From the NCBI GenBank assembly GCA_963556145.1, contig OY744473.1:3720001-3784000 (forward strand): 64,000 nt of DNA, read 5' to 3'. The DNA comes from Hygrocybe punicea. Taxonomy: Eukaryota; Basidiomycota; Agaricomycetes; Agaricales; Hygrophoraceae. How positions within the stretch are numbered: the stretch's first letter is position 1; each line of letters starts with the position of its first letter. Positions 21,265 to 32,509 of this stretch are shown here, in pieces. The notes under the pieces are model-generated. The model ran no database searches and was not told the origin of the DNA. It worked only from the letters and a program-made list of their open reading frames with translations. The position numbers were made by a program, and so were the translations under genes.

Positions 21265-21907
21265 TAGTGTTGCCGTAGTTCGGTTCTGAACCTAGCTGAA
21301 CCCGGTTCAAACCCCGAACCGAACCCTAGGTTCAGTCTAAGTTCAGCCAAGTGCTGAACTAGACCGTGGGTTCAGTTCCAGGTTTCAAGGCCTGCCGGAT
21401 TTCCTGAATGGCTCCAAACCATGTCCAAACCGCAAATGCGGATATTTTTAAGGTATTTATTTCATTTGTTTTTCGGATTTCTTTACTTAATTTTGCATGT
21501 TAAACAGTATCATGTGACCGTTACAGGTTTCTTCACCAACACCGCAATTGTCAACGCAAGGCCAATGAACACAACACAATGTCACGTTCGTGAATACAGG
21601 TAAGTCTTGTACATTTTCTTAACTTTACTAATATTACCTGCCACAGGCAACTTGACTGTGACCACATCGTGAGCACACCACCACGCACAACATGGATCCC
21701 AACGCCAATGCCAATGGATGCGGGACAGCTGCAACACCACCACCACCACCACCACCACCACCATCACCACCACCAGCAACGGCAACAGCAACATCAACAA
21801 CGACAATGGCAATGGCAATGGCAACAACAACGATGGCAATGGCCAGCAGCAACGCCGGCAGCAGCAGCCGTGGCAGCAACACCACCCATGCGACAGCCAC
21901 AACATCA
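21265..21907. mobile_element. hAT-type element G, left end only
   Basis: It begins TAGTGTTGCCGTAGTTCGG and matches the right arm of D (inverted) and element H. Downstream come intron-like GTAAGT...CACAG (about 21601-21646) and a short frame MDPNANANGCGTAA followed by Pro/Thr/Asn-rich low complexity (21692-21900). The Helitron has inserted at 21907/21908, and no matching right TIR was found beyond it, so the other end is deleted or displaced. Confidence 0.6.
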
Positions 21908-24900
21908 CTAGTGGGGTGTGGGCCATTGCTTTGCATGGCATGTTACTTGTCCCTCTTTTTAGCAAGAGAACAAATGTTAAGATTGAGCATATATAAACAG
22001 TACAGCATTATTACCATTACATGACAATAACTTAATATTTGAAAAGTCATCTATATCACCTTCATTAATACAAATTGATCTGGTTGATATACCATCATGA
22101 AACCATACCATACTGTTGATGAATATGCGGGCAGTAAAATGTGCATCACCATAGTACACAATTCCTCTCAATGTGAAAGCAGTGGATATGTCATCAATTG
22201 ACAAGTTTATAACTTGACTAATTATTAAATTCTCAATAGAGTCAACTGTAAACATGATTAGAGGTGGAATTTTGTTAAATGCAATAAATTTAGTAATCTC
22301 TCCCCAACACAATTGACATTTGTGCCATTGTCTATTAACTATGATTTGAGCAAGACATGTTGAGATGGTTCCAGAAAATGAATATGAACAATGAAAGATA
22401 GCATCACATCTATCATTTTCCAGAATGGTTATGTTTTCACAATTGATACATTTAAGACAAGTTGAAGTCATTGGTTCATTTGCTTTCATTATATAATGGG
22501 CCAAATCACTTATGGCAATGCCAACTTGACCATAAGGAAATATTTCGGGTTTATCTTGATGCAATAAATGTCTTATTGTATTTCTAACTGTTTCTAAATC
22601 TGTTGTGTGATTCTTGGATCGTTTGAATCCTAAGCTCAAAATCTTTAATATTTCATTGATGCTATTGAATCTTTTTTTCCAACTTGATGGATCTTCATTC
22701 CATATTGCTAGTAATATTGTAAAGAGTGAATCATAAGCACAGCTCCAATCTTGCGCATCCCATATAAACCCTTTTGGTTCATTTAATTCAATAGTACTTG
22801 TTTTTTGTCTTTTTTTCACTATGGAAGATGAACTTACAACTTGTTGTAATTTTCGTTTTTTATTTTGCAATACATTGGCCGTCGAATTTTTATGAGTGAC
22901 AGTGATTGGAACAGTTCCTTTTGCAGGAACAAAGTTGAGGTTTCTGAAATCTGCCTTTTGATTTTTGTTCATAGGTTTAATTAATTGCCATGGAGAGGGC
23001 TGTGTTGTGTATTGATTTAGTTGCTCCGTGGCTTTCCATGCGATAGCATGATGAATGTTTTTTGGAATATATGACTTTCCTTTCCATTTTCTAAATTGAT
23101 CAATGATAGAATTTCGCTGATCTCCCTTGACATGGTCTGGTAAGAGTCCTTGATATTTCAGTTTGGTAATCTCATCAAGCAGTTCTAATTCTCTGAATTC
23201 CTGCCTGAGATATCCAGAAGCACCCCCAGTAATTACTTTAGGATCAAAGCCTTGCATGATGATAGTTCCTGCTGCAGAAGCACTTCTTGATAAGCAAGTA
23301 TAATAGGATTGGTGGTTTCTACAACTACTGAGGTCGACCACATTGTTAGGATGAGTACGTCCTTGACATGCATAATCAGTCATCGCAAAATTAGGTAGTA
23401 CCAACACTTGTTCTCTTGACAAAGATATCACATCATCATTGGGTAATGAGCACAACATTTTCAGGAAGTCCTTCTATGTTAATTTTTTTTGGAGGATTCA
23501 ATAATCTGACAAATAAAGTGTCCAGTACAGTTTGTTGTTCTGGACCTATTGCACTCTGCCAACCCACAACCATGCCCTCTGCTCCTTTGGTAATGCAGCA
23601 CTCCATTGCATCATTGTTTCTCAGCATCACTGGCATGCCTACACATAAGTCCAATCTTCCTGGTATATGCTCAGAGGATGATGCATGTGGTTGGCTCCAA
23701 AGTAGCTTTTGGAGTGAAGGTTCCAATATCTTTGTGTGTCGAATAGGATCCAAAATTGTTGACATGTGATGAGATGGGATTTTGCTATTGGAACTAGTAG
23801 GATCATTCCATTTGTCTATGGAATAGAATGATGTTAATGGTCTTTTATTTTCAGCAGCAAAACGTTGAATACCAAGTTCATTGATTTTGTCTTTTTGTGC
23901 ATTCAATGCAGTTACAACTGATACATTCCTGAATTTCTTTTGGGCTAATTTTGGATCATTTGGACCTTTTCCTGCGATGCGAGTACGAAGAAATGCGATA
24001 TCTTCTTCAGTACATGCTTTGTATCTCATGTTTTCCAATGCCTGTCTCTGTTGGACATCTTCTTTTGACTGATTGGTTTGTCTCATATTTTCACGTAATA
24101 TAACAACTGTTGTAATCTGATGCCAAAGAGCTTTGCCTATAGCAGCTTCCTGATTTGGTATAGTTTGACTGGAATTGATTTGGACACCAATGGTTCCGGA
24201 GTACAAAGGAGCACCACTCATAGCTGGTGGAAGTTGGCCAAAATCTCCTGCAAATATCATATTAATGCCACCAAAGGGTTCATCATAAACACCACATGCT
24301 TTTGCACACTGAGCACTGATTTTGTACATATCTCTGCAAGATAACATTGACACCTCATCAATGAAAATGTAATCCACACCATCAAGATTGGCATGGACTT
24401 GTGCAAGGGAACGAGATGAACCCCCATGATTAATTCCCAGAATTGAGTGATATGTAGATCCATTGACAAGGGCAGCAGCACCACCAGTTGGTGCAAGAAC
24501 CACAAACCGATGATTTTCATTGTGTTTACCAAAGAAACTAGTCAATGCTTTGATGATTTGTGATTTCCCTGTGCCTGCCATCCCACCAAGATACATGTGT
24601 AGCTTATCAGAACTGTTAATCAAGGTAGAGTGATTGGCAATGATATGAAATGCTCTCTTTTGGTCAGTGTTCAACTTGTAATCCTTGATAGTTACATCAA
24701 TAAGATGATGATTAGCTCTGTTTGCAGGAATAAACAAATGGTTGATGTATGCTGCATCCACTATCTTGACATCATTATATTGAAAATTTCCCAATTTATT
24801 TATGGTTGCTGTGTTTGTTGGTAAATTTTTATTTCTGTCATCGATGATTTCCTTTTTCTTTGCAAGGACTGCAGTTCTCCACAATTTTGCTGATTGTACT

Positions 24901-27900
24901 ACAGGTGGTTCTATAGGTATCAAAGGTCCTATATCTGGGGTACCATCAATACAATCATCGAGCCACCCTGACCTTTTCAAAGTTCTTTCAGCTATTAGCA
25001 TTTGATCTTTCCTCTTTTGTCCTTTTTGACCAAGTTTCAGGAGTATTTCTGTGTCATTATTGTCTTCGTCAATGTTGTTGTTGAAGTCGTCGCCGTTAAA
25101 TGCAAATTCAGCATTGTGCATGTCATCCAGTTCATCAAGACCGTTTGAGGTCGCCCATGAATACCTTATATCTGCAGTATTATTCTTCTGACGTTTAGCA
25201 GAGAAATCATCTCTTGCATCCAAACACTCATACCGCAGACCAAAGTATTTCATGATCTCGAGCTCTCTTTTAGAAAACTCATGGTCTACAAAAGCATTAT
25301 CCCATGTTTGTAATTTACATTTGAGTTCTTTGCCACTTCTCCATGGCTTGAAAAATGTTAACATTGTACAACAATAATATTCTCGATCACCATGGTCAGC
25401 CCTTGGCAAAGTGTTTGGAATAAAATTAGGAACTATGAAAGGATCATTCCCTTTCATTTTGGCATGGTGGGTAAGATATTGTGGATGATTGGAATGTAAA
25501 GTATAATCATTTTCAATTTTTGTCAATTTATTAAGATCAACTTCATTTGTTTTATCAGCTATTTCTGAACCTGCATTTTTATTCAAACCATCAGGTTTTG
25601 GAATTTCATCTATCTCCATGAGTATATCATTATCAATGACATCAGACAAGTTGTCATCACTGGAATAGTCAACATTAGTAGGTTCAGTGCAAGAGTCAGA
25701 CAAATCATGACAGCCTAGATTGTCCAAAATATGGTTTTGCATGGGTTCTTTTCTGGCCCTTTTGGTTTTTGTTTTGGTGCGTCTTTTATTTGGTTCCATA
25801 GTGGCGAGACGTATCCAGTCATACAGTGATACATTATCATACAAGGCGGGTCTGAACATATAATTATTTACCTTGGAAAGTCCAATGTATGCACCATTAT
25901 TCTTACCAATAACAACCTTTTGTGCATTGTTTTGGTCTTCACATATATTAGCAATTTCTTCATCAGACCATGCACTGATAACCTCTTTAACATAAGATCT
26001 CCAAAAGAATGGCACGAATTTATGACTGGTGTAGTGATCAGGATTTCCAAGGACATATAATGAAGCCATTGGAGCACCAATTTCCATTTTGGAGGTGAGT
26101 GAATTGACTATTTGTGTAAACAGTTTTCTGACTTTGTCTTTTCTTTTCAGGTCGCCACCAATCATTTCAGAATTCTTATCAAAAATACTTTTTATCACTT
26201 CAAAAATGCTATAGGTCTTCAAGGAGAATTTTGTAATATAATCTGTTATGTATGCAACTATGGCCTTTATAGCAGTACCTGATAATAAGCTGGTCACATC
26301 AGAATTGCATCGTAGCATATATGTAACTTCAGGTGTCACCGTGTTCATCCAAGGTTCACCATGCTTGAGGTTGAGAGCACCAGTGTTAGGTTCTACAAAA
26401 GTTTGTTGAAAGATATCACGGGGAAATCGTCGTTTACATTCACCTTTCGAATTAAGACAGTATGGCTTTTTTTTGCCATCATGCCTGTTATGTACATTTA
26501 ATTGCAATAAAAGATCATCTACAACATCTTGAAACCTTTGCCACCATGTTGATCTTTTGTCGTGATATTGACAATTCATGGAACAATTATATGATGGTGG
26601 ATCTGGCATGACACATGTTGGTGGTTGATATTCAGGTTTCGACATTGTCTGTTCCATTTTCTGTGATACCTCATCTTTAGAACCTGTCATGAATTGTCCT
26701 ACACACAAACTTTCCAAGTATTCCACTAATCTTTTCTGAAAGTCGGAATTTTCACCCATAATTTTGTCACGTATTTCCTGAAGTGTAAGGCATCCCTTTA
26801 TCCACAACAGCATATGAAGATGCAAGGTAAGACGTCCTTGTTCCTCTACCGTTGCATAATAACCTGATGTGTTTCCGTACAGGCCAGGATGAGATTCATT
26901 TATTCCTAATATATGTTTGATGAACATTTCAGTAGTAAAGTGAAAGAAGTGGGCTCCAGCAACTGGATTGTTTGCAATTAGTTTGTAACAATCCTGGGGT
27001 AGACGTAGTTTAGGATAAAACTTTTCTTTGTTGTCAGCATAATATAAGCATAGTGGGTGATTGATGTCTGCAGGTGCAAAAGTGATAAACCAAGTCGGAG
27101 CACCAATATAGGATATCAGAGACCAAATCTCATTTCGCATGTATTTCTTGTTAGTAATTGAACCTTTGACCTGACCAGCTACGTGATCCAGATCAGAAAT
27201 GAGTTTATAGCATGCTTTCTCTTCCGATGTATCTGGTTTGACTCTATCACCTCTAGACAATCTTTTAGAGAGGTCATCCAAAACAGCTGTATTGATATTC
27301 ATCAGGCGATCTACAATATCGTTGAAATTATGTTTGTTAGTCAACAAATATCCTCCGGTTGTACTGTCTTTGATTTGTTCTTGATTGAATGCAATCAATG
27401 GAAAATAGGGATTGGTTTGAAATCTTTTGTCATGGTACATCAGGAGATGTCTTTTGTGCATCATATCACTGATGCTTAAAACATCCTTGTCTATGCTGCT
27501 AATACCACCCAAGCCATATGGAAATAGGCAGGGGAACATCATAGGATATAACTGAGGATTATTAAAGAATGATTCTGGATTTCTAGCATGGCTTATGGCA
27601 AGAACACCACCATGGTTATCTATCAAGTGCTTGGTTGCTCTAGCTATTAATGCCTTTGGACTTGTAATATCTAGATTTTCGCCAGTTACTCCACTAACAA
27701 CAAAGGGACAAGGCCCATCTTCCACACCATCTTCCTCTTCATTGTCAAATGCACTAGTGGCTTCCGGTTCCTTATTTGTGTCTGCTGGTCGATATGCAAC
27801 CACAACAGGAATTCCATGATCTGGATATTGTGCTAGATTTTCATAGGAGATATCTAAATCATAGTAATCCATGTGATTCAATTTCAGCCATTCTAAAGCT

Positions 27901-29750
27901 GCAGAAACTCGCCTTTGGCAAACCAATAAAGGTGTTCGCTCCATGTCTTCTGGAGTTGGTCTGGCAGGACCAGTGAAAATGAATGCTAGCACTTCATCAA
28001 GTTCTTTAATTGTTGGAGGCAACCGTTGATATATCCTTGGTGTTGGGTTTTGAAACATGATGGCATTTGCTTTCATTTTATGCATCCCAGAGGAGACACG
28101 AACAATACATTTGTTGTGACGAACATGGGCAATCAAAAGTTGTTCAGCAAATGTTAGATTTTGAAGTTGTGCAGGAATTCTTCCCATCCAAAGTCCATTT
28201 GCCAAAGCATATTTGGGAGTTTGGCCTTTATTCAGACTGAGCACACATGGTTTGCATATCCATTTACATGTGTTATCTAGCACTGGACCTTTGATATCCT
28301 CTATTGGATCAGAACAATGATATCGTTCACATCTTGTGATTCCCATATTGTCTCTAGTTAATATTTTAAGATTAACCTTTGTCTTTGACAATAAAGACAT
28401 GTTCTTCAATGCAACCAATTGACCGCACATGGCACACCCACTTTCTTGAAAACATTCAGGTGATGTATCTCTGCACCAGTTGCTGATTATGGTTTCCTTC
28501 AATTCAATAGATGGTGGAGGAGGAGGAAATGATTGCTCATCTGACTTGTCCAATTCTTCTTTCATTTTAGTCTGAGTTTCTTCTGTTCCGCACTCATATG
28601 TTTCTGTCATTTGTTGTCTTTTGTACCACTCTTTACACTTATCTTTATTTGATTTAATATCATGCACATGAAAAATAGAAACATGAGTATCACAAGCTGA
28701 ACAATTATGCCTCATTAATGCCACAGATAGATCTTGTCCATGTAATCTTCGTAATGTCTTTGACAAATATATACCATGTATTGTTGTTATTTCACCAATA
28801 TCCTTCACCGTCAACTTTGGCAGAAGTTCATGTAAAGGCATTTTAACACATGCATATGTTTTTCTATCTTCATATAAAGTGTTGGCTGTTTGTTCATCAA
28901 TATGCCCCACATATTCGAATAATATGTCAGAATCATGGTTGATATTATTAGACGGTAGCATAAAAGATTGAAGAAAGCTAAACTTGAATGTTGGTATTCG
29001 TTTACCACCACCAATGTAGTCATATCTATGAACGGAATTTATATATAAAGATTTAAACAAGTTTCTAAATAAATTCAAATTGAACACAATTATGTTTGAA
29101 CGGCTATGCCGTATTATGAAACATAGTGTGGTCCACAGCAACGTTGCATGTGATAGAGAACTAGTAATGCAATGAAATAAATATGATCTGAAATCATGTC
29201 GTTTCAATAGCGATCGCATGAGCAATGCATTGATCATTTTACAATGACATTGGACAGTGATAGGTTTGAGAAGACAATACAAAGCAAAGAGATATTTAGA
29301 AGGTAAGAAATATGTTCTGGCATATTGAATAGAATGTAATTGCATATTGAATGCGCTATCTTTAAATGTAGTCCAAGCGAATAATGCATTGAGCGTCAAA
29401 GTATTATTTGTTATTTCATTGAACCTTACACATTGTGTTGCATTTATGTGCATCAGTATTGTTGCATCGCCCTGATCTGGGGCAAACTCATGTTATATGA
29501 GTTTTCTTTGAAAAACACCCAATTCTTGGGTCAAGGTCGATATCAAAGGAACGGAAATTGGTTCAAGAGAGATATACATAAGTTGGTCTTGGCATAGTTG
29601 TGGAAATATGGTTGCGTTTGCAAGGAAATGTAGAACAGTCAAAACCGCAATGCAGATATGGATGGTATCGTGGAGATTCATGTGGATTGGTGATAGTAAG
29701 AGAAAGCACCGCCCATGTATCTATTTAACTAGTTAAGTGGTTCGGATAAT
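21908..29750 (-). mobile_element. Helitron copy 1
   Basis: On the minus strand the 3' terminus is CACACCCCACTAG followed by T (CTAG at 21908-21911). About 10 nt inside is a short imperfect hairpin gccattgc-ttt-gcatggc (21922-21939). This is the canonical Helitron 3' end. The same terminus ends copy 2 at 56283. The element carries one long Rep/helicase gene. The 5' TC end was not pinned down, and 29750 is an estimate. There is no target duplication, as expected for Helitrons, which insert between A and T. Confidence 0.85.
21977..29681 (-). pseudogene. Helitron Rep/Pif1-type helicase with C-terminal USP-like domain, copy 1 (broken)
   Basis: The N-terminus (from 29681) has a stop (TAA, 29493-29495) where copy 2 has Glu. 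The long frame then runs to about 23436. In order it shows Cys-rich zinc-binding segments (SGCAMCGQLV), the Helitron_like_N/Rep domain with the HUH motif in LTLHLHMLLW, a paired-Tyr motif AYITDYITK, and an acidic linker. An SF1/Pif1 helicase follows, with Walker A GMAGTGKS, Walker B IFIDEVSM and GDFGQLPP. A 32-bp deletion near 23452, relative to copy 2, shifts the frame. The last 493 codons (23458-21977) include QDWSCAYDS and DAHFTARI, a ubiquitin-specific-protease-like Cys and His pair. Rep nicks and transfers a single strand and the helicase unwinds. This copy should not make one full product. Confidence 0.85.
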
Positions 29751-29868
29751 TAACACAATTGGATTGATCATATGACATTGTCTTATTTGTAAGCTCTTCC
29801 AAAAACATCATAAGGTGTGCCTGAAGCTTTATAATGTTTTTATTCAATTGAATGTTTTCATAACATAC
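29751..29868. other. Interval between Helitron 1 and hyp-B
   Basis: Short AT-rich sequence without recognisable signals. It probably contains the Helitron 5' boundary, which I could not place. Confidence 0.3.
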
Positions 29869-30560
29869 CTAATATTCCGGTACTGAATAGTCATAGCTTT
29901 CCTTGGAGTGATGGTTATGCTTGCCACCATATGAGGAGGATTTGTTACAGTTGTTACAGGGGATGGATGAGGAATTTACCATCAAATAATATTGAGATAT
30001 CCACTCAAATATTAAAATTATTTTTGTTGTTATCATAAGTCCGAAAACATTGTAAAAAGTGGATAACGATATGTTTTCGACATTTTCGGACTTATAATAG
30101 CAACAAAATAATTTCAATATTTGAGTGGATATCTCAATATTATTTGATGGCAAAAATTCCTCATTCGTCTCTATGTGTATCCCCATTTCATTGGTCCATA
30201 AAGTTGGCAGTTTTGGTTTATTACATATATTCAATTTGAATGTTCATTAGCTCAAGTCATAGTAATCCAAGGTTGTCCTTCTCATGTTACCTGTGGTGGC
30301 TCTACTATGACAAACGTGAACTGAAATTAATACATTTAATTTAGACAAACAGATTTTCAGTCACCAAGATCGATGTCTTATGTGATATCTGTGTCTGCTT
30401 ATTATCGTGCTCAATTGTTATGGTCATAGGAAAGTAACACAAGCCATTTTCAATAGAGCAAAAAAAGAAATGTACAGATATTGTACAAATGTAAAGAATG
30501 GCGGTAGAGGAGGACGTTGAGGGCACAGATTATCATTACCAGAACCCAACGACTGAGATA
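29869..30560 (-). pseudogene. Orphan hyp-B remnant, copy 3 locus
   Basis: A minus-strand frame gives VTNPPHMVASITIT and AMTIQYRN, matching copy 1 at 11400-11490. A MITE (29967-30164) splits the matching segment. Similarity to 11160-11808 continues to about 30488 and then to 16204-16350, with element K absent, so this is the unoccupied version of that locus. It sits just downstream of the hyp-A last exon, as in copy 1. Confidence 0.4.
29967..30164. mobile_element. MITE with about 85-bp terminal inverted repeats
   Basis: The left arm begins atgaggaattt and runs through atattgagatatccactc; the right arm is its complement, ending at 30164. A central spacer of about 35 bp separates them. It splits the hyp-B remnant, whose paralogue at 11.4 kb lacks it. 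The family is not identifiable from the ends, and no clear target duplication can be separated from the arms. Confidence 0.7.
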
Positions 30561-30621
30561 AAAGTGTCTTTAGTCAAATATAATTAATACTCCACAAAAA
30601 GAGGACTTACAGCACCCGAAA

Positions 30622-30808
30622 TTAAGGCCCAGGGTCCAGTTTGGATGTCGACGCCTGGGAGATGAAGACCTTGTTTGGGTCGGAGGAATGGAGACTAGGA
30701 TATCGGGAGGAACGATATTGCTCCAATCTACATCCATTAATAAACCGCCTGGCTCCGCAGGGGTCGACGACTGATGGCGTGACGATGCACGCATATTGGG
30801 ACGGAATC
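30622..30808 (-). pseudogene. Last exon of hyp-A, separated from its gene by gypsy insertion and inversion
   Basis: A CTAG acceptor at 30809-30812 precedes an exon encoding SSRHQSSTPAEPGG and MDVDWSNIVPPDILVSIP, colinear with the last exon of copy 1 (16536-16349). A one-base deletion near 30650 shifts the final residues past the usual stop. The upstream exons are not adjacent. They are at 41433-43130, in opposite orientation, and would be adjacent if 37983-43168 were re-inverted. Confidence 0.75.
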
Positions 30809-30825
30809 CTAGGATATTGACATGA

Positions 30826-31523
30826 TGTTAGAGGCGTGCAACTCCGGAAGGATTGGAGTTCTTTGGAGGAGCGGAGACGTCAACTCTTGAAGTAGGTTCA
30901 CTACTTCCTTAAGTCGTATTGAGAAGACGTGGACGGAGCGGAGTTAGTCCGGAGTTCCGGACTAAGTACTAAGATAATTAATGAGCTTAAGGGAAAGCCT
31001 TAAGTTTGAGAGTGGGTAAGAAATAAGGAACTCAAGTTGATTTTCTGAACGGAGTTACAGGACATTGTAGTTCTATTTTATATACTTGGTAAACTAATTG
31101 TCATGTCCTTGGAGACGTGAAGACAATATGAACTCCGGAAAGAGGATCGGAGTTCGGAAGAAAATAAAAGGGATAAAAGGTTGCTATGTATGGTGACAAG
31201 TAAACAAAGGGGAGGAAGAGAAAAGGAGGTCGGAGTAAACGGAGATGGGGAGGAATAGTAATTAACAAGAGAAGAACAATAACGTTGGACTAGGCAGGGG
31301 AGTCCTGAGCTAGTTGCAGGCTCAAGGAAAGCTCGGATCGCAATGGGATCTGGATAAGGATAAGGATCTGTCTACTACATGTCTAAACTAGGTAGTCCAA
31401 CAGTCACGTGACCCACTACTACAACGTACGCGAGAAGATAAGATAAGATAAGATAAGATAAGTCGGCGGAAAAGTCCGGAGCGGAGTTCGTCGGAATCCG
31501 GCGGAGCTGCATGGGATATGACA
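30826..31523 (-). repeat. 3' LTR of the gypsy element, with SINE-like insertion
   Basis: This 698-bp copy differs from the 546-bp 5' LTR by a 137-bp insertion (31286-31422) and a longer gataa run (31437-31461), plus scattered substitutions. On the minus strand the ends are TGTCATATCC and CTCTAACA. Confidence 0.95.
31286..31422 (+). mobile_element. 5'-truncated SINE-like insertion in the gypsy 3' LTR
   Basis: A perfect pentamer duplication aacgt (31281-31285 and 31423-31427) flanks 137 bp absent from the 5' LTR and the solo LTR. The body tggactaggcaggggagtcc ... ggatctggataagg matches the SINE-like sequence at 21185-21264 but lacks its tRNA-like head. The insertion post-dates integration of the retrotransposon. 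Confidence 0.75.
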
Positions 31524-31645
31524 GTATCTCCCCCTTAGCGTTGAACCCTTGAGACGCCTGTGGAACAAAGGGAGAACCGCAGCGGAGTTCGAAGCGGAGG
31601 GCCTACGGTATAAAACAAACTCCTGGCCAGGAGACAACCCAAAAA

Positions 31646-32503
31646 ATGACATCCTCGCAATTATCGTCCTCGCAAGAGATAGCCGCGCGCATCAAGGAGA
31701 TGGAGCGCGAATTCGCCGAAATGAGGGCGAAAGAGGAGGCAGAAGAACGGAGAAAAGCGGAGGACGAGAGGAAGAAAGCGGAGGAGGAGAGGAGACAGAA
31801 GATCCAGGCGGAGGCGATGAAAAGGGTGGAGGAGGAAATAAAGAAGAAAATGGCGGCGGAGGAGGAGAAGAGGAAAGTGGAGGCGGCGGAGGAGGGGCCC
31901 TCAAGTGCGGAGAAGGGGAAGAGAAAAAGAGACGGGTAAGCAAAGGCACATAAATGAAAGACCAGAGTTGACTACAGAAGCAGGGCCGTACAATGCAAGG
32001 CGTGCGTGGAACGCCGGGAAAACTGCATGTGGCCCGCGTCCGGAAAGGCGCGGAGTTGCGATGCATGCAAGAAGAGGAAAGCGCGATGCGAGGTAGATGG
32101 TGAAGAGGGTGGAGTGAAGAAGAAAAAGAAAAAGGAGGAAAAGGAGGAATCTGGATCGGAGTACCGCGGAGTGGAGCCCGCGGTAAAGAAGCCGCTGACG
32201 AGGACGGAGCAGCTTCTTTACAAGCTGCTCCGGGCGACAGAAGACAACACGGCGATGTTGGGACGGGTCGCGGAGGCATGCGAGGGGGTATGGGACACCG
32301 TGGAGGATCTCCGCGAACATGCGGCTCAATGGGCCGACCATCTGAGGAACTTAGAGTTCCTCAGAGATAATTCATACGAGCTCCGGAAGTACACTCCGGA
32401 GTCCGAGGACATCGCGCCGGAGGAGGCGGAAACGGAGTGGGAAGAGGGGGATTTTTTGGGGAAAGGAGGAAACCTTGAAATAGTCCGCGAAAATCGTAAA
32501 TAG
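31646..32503 (+). CDS. Antisense accessory gene of the gypsy element: coiled coil plus twin CX2CX6C motifs
   Basis: It starts at MTSSQLSSSQEI (31646). Exon 1 (31646-31935) is a Glu/Lys/Arg-rich coiled coil of about 80 residues. A 42-nt intron (31936-31977, GTAAGC...CTACAG) joins in frame to exon 2 (31978-32503), total 271 residues. The splice creates two consecutive CX2CX6C clusters, CKACVERRENC and CDACKKRKARC, like the halves of fungal Zn2Cys6 fingers. A Lys run and a helical acidic C-terminus (EACEGVWDTVEDLREHAAQW) follow. It ends 7 bp from the pol stop, tail to tail, and its 5' end lies next to the 3' LTR, which could supply an antisense promoter. The role is unknown; DNA or RNA binding is inferred from the Cys clusters. 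Similar coiled-coil/Cys proteins are, as far as I recall, common orphans in Agaricomycetes. Confidence 0.7.
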
Positions 32504-32509
32504 ACAGAA

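Noticed and set aside
23416..23769. Plus-strand open frames inside both Helitrons (also at 27183, 57832 and 61593)
   Set aside because: They mirror the strongly supported minus-strand helicase and carry no domain of their own.
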